A stretch of DNA of 32,817 nt from an uncultured Desulfovibrio sp. (GTDB taxonomy: Bacteria > Desulfobacterota > Desulfovibrionia > Desulfovibrionales > Desulfovibrionaceae): the NCBI GenBank assembly GCA_944327295.1, contig CALVHF010000018.1, positions 1 through 32,817 of the forward strand. Direction: 5' to 3'. How positions within the stretch are numbered: the first letter of the stretch is position 1; each line of letters starts with the position of its first letter. Below the pieces are notes generated by a model. The model was not told where the DNA came from, made no database searches, and was given only the letters and a program-made list of their open reading frames with translations. Positions 32,212 through 32,817 of this stretch are shown here, in pieces. Made by a program: the position numbers and the translations under genes.

Positions 32212-32227
32212 TGGCACGATCCGTGCT
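32212..32227 (+). promoter_or_regulatory. Sigma-54 promoter of butanediol dehydrogenase gene
   Basis: TGGCACGATCCGTGCT has a perfect TGGCAC -24 box and GC of the -12 box at the required 10-base spacing. The predicted start is near 32238, some 38 bases before the ATG. Confidence 0.8.
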
Positions 32228-32275
32228 TTCCCCCTTGTACCTGGATAACTGCATACTGACCTCAAGGAGGAAGCT

Positions 32276-32817
32276 ATGGCCGATACAATGCTCGCTGCCG
32301 TATGGCATGGTCCCAAGGACGTTCGCGTCGACTCTGTCCCCCTTCCCCCGCCGCCCCCTCCGGGCTGGGTGCAGGTCAAGGTCGTCTGGTGCGGTATCTG
32401 CGGATCGGATCTGCACGAATACCTGGCTGGTCCCATCTTCATTCCCACCGCGCCCCATCCCCTGACCGGAAAACAGGGGTCCCTCATCCTGGGGCATGAA
32501 TTCAGCGGCGACGTGGTGGCTGTGGGCGAAGGCGTGACCTCCATACGTGTGGGCGATCGCGTGGCGCCTGACGCCTGCCAGCACTGCGGAGAATGCCAGC
32601 CCTGTCGCGAAGGCCGTTACAATGTCTGCGAAAAGCTCGCCTTCACGGGTCTGCACAATGACGGCGCCTTTGCGCCGCTTGTGAATGTTCCAGCCGAACT
32701 CTGCTATGTGCTGCCCAAGGACGTGAGCTACGAGGCAGGGGCCGTCATGGAACCCCTGGCCACGGGCTTCAAGGCCGTGCGCATGGCAGGCAGCATCCTG
32801 GGCCTGACCGTGGTTGT
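32276..32817 (+). CDS. bdhA: Zinc 2,3-butanediol dehydrogenase (5' part, runs off window)
   Basis: The first 180 residues of a medium-chain zinc dehydrogenase; the window ends inside the gene. Catalytic zinc residues C39 (in CGICGSDLHEY) and H74-E75 (GHEFSG) are visible, as is the structural zinc loop C101, C104, C107, C110 and C118. The pattern CGICGSDLHEYLAGPIF and the MEPLATGFKAV segment match (R,R)-butanediol dehydrogenase / acetoin reductase. AAGGAGG lies 5 bases before the ATG. Its own sigma-54 promoter and TGTTCC-type sites tie it to AcoR. It would convert butanediol to acetoin for the AcoABC complex. The cofactor-binding domain lies beyond the window. Confidence 0.88.
   Translation, partial: MADTMLAAVWHGPKDVRVDSVPLPPPPPPGWVQVKVVWCGICGSDLHEYLAGPIFIPTAPHPLTGKQGSLILGHEFSGDVVAVGEGVTSIRVGDRVAPDACQHCGECQPCREGRYNVCEKLAFTGLHNDGAFAPLVNVPAELCYVLPKDVSYEAGAVMEPLATGFKAVRMAGSILGLTVV

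Larger units (their letters stand above)
31811..32275. other. Intergenic region between acoR and butanediol dehydrogenase gene
   Basis: No gene is seen in these 465 bases. Contents in order: a GC-rich hairpin near 31843-31872, the acoR terminator (31925-31972), two candidate AcoR sites (32090-32106, 32121-32137), an AT-rich tract (32168-32195) suited to DNA bending, and the sigma-54 promoter (32212-32227). Confidence 0.6.

Overview
The window is about 32.8 kb of GC-rich DNA with the gene content of a sulfate-reducing Desulfovibrionaceae-type bacterium. The lineage is inferred from an ORP-like cluster (DUF134 regulator, paired MinD/ferredoxin ATPases, NifX-like proteins), HdrD-like and multihaem membrane redox proteins, and a LipB-LipA fusion. 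No rRNA, tRNA, CRISPR array or insertion sequence was seen.

Left part (1-9,115). A ZraP/CpxP-like periplasmic protein lies on the minus strand behind a good sigma-54 promoter. It is followed on the plus strand by the ORP-like cluster (DUF134-NifX fusion, two ATPases each carrying a 2[4Fe-4S] ferredoxin insert, a NifX-family protein and a small unknown protein, ending in a terminator), then a CstA transporter, an unknown two-helix membrane protein, and on the minus strand a DUF4116 repeat protein.

Central part (9,249-29,223). Seventeen consecutive minus-strand genes form one long, apparently polycistronic locus. From its promoter-proximal end it reads: acetyltransferase E2 (acoC), a Lin0512-family protein, acoA, acoB, an acoX-like NAD-kinase-fold protein, a DUF6506-like protein, an SDR acetoin/diacetyl reductase, a second E2 that lacks the catalytic His and has two E3-binding domains, dihydrolipoamide dehydrogenase, a LipB-LipA fusion, a decahaem cytochrome c/cytochrome b fusion, a GcvH-like lipoyl protein, an HdrD-like Fe-S oxidoreductase, an sLpl-type lipoate ligase fused to DUF116, a LipT-like flavoprotein and two LipS1/LipS2-type radical SAM enzymes. 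The locus therefore holds an acetoin dehydrogenase complex, two separate lipoate-assembly routes, and a possible lipoyl-protein/HdrD/cytochrome electron-transfer module with no gcvT or gcvP nearby.

Right part (29,224-32,817). A divergent sigma-54 activator, acoR, has its own sigma-70-like promoter. It is followed by the 5' part of a zinc 2,3-butanediol dehydrogenase, which runs off the window. Both the central operon and the dehydrogenase have GG-N10-GC sigma-54 promoters preceded by two copies of a TGTTCC-type site, so they look like one AcoR regulon. The proposed flow is: butanediol is oxidised to acetoin, acetoin is cleaved by the AcoAB/E2/Lpd complex to acetyl-CoA and acetaldehyde, and lipoyl cofactors are made by enzymes of the same operon. 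The H-protein/HdrD/cytochrome genes may give a lipoyl dithiol a route to membrane and periplasmic electron carriers; that last step is inference.
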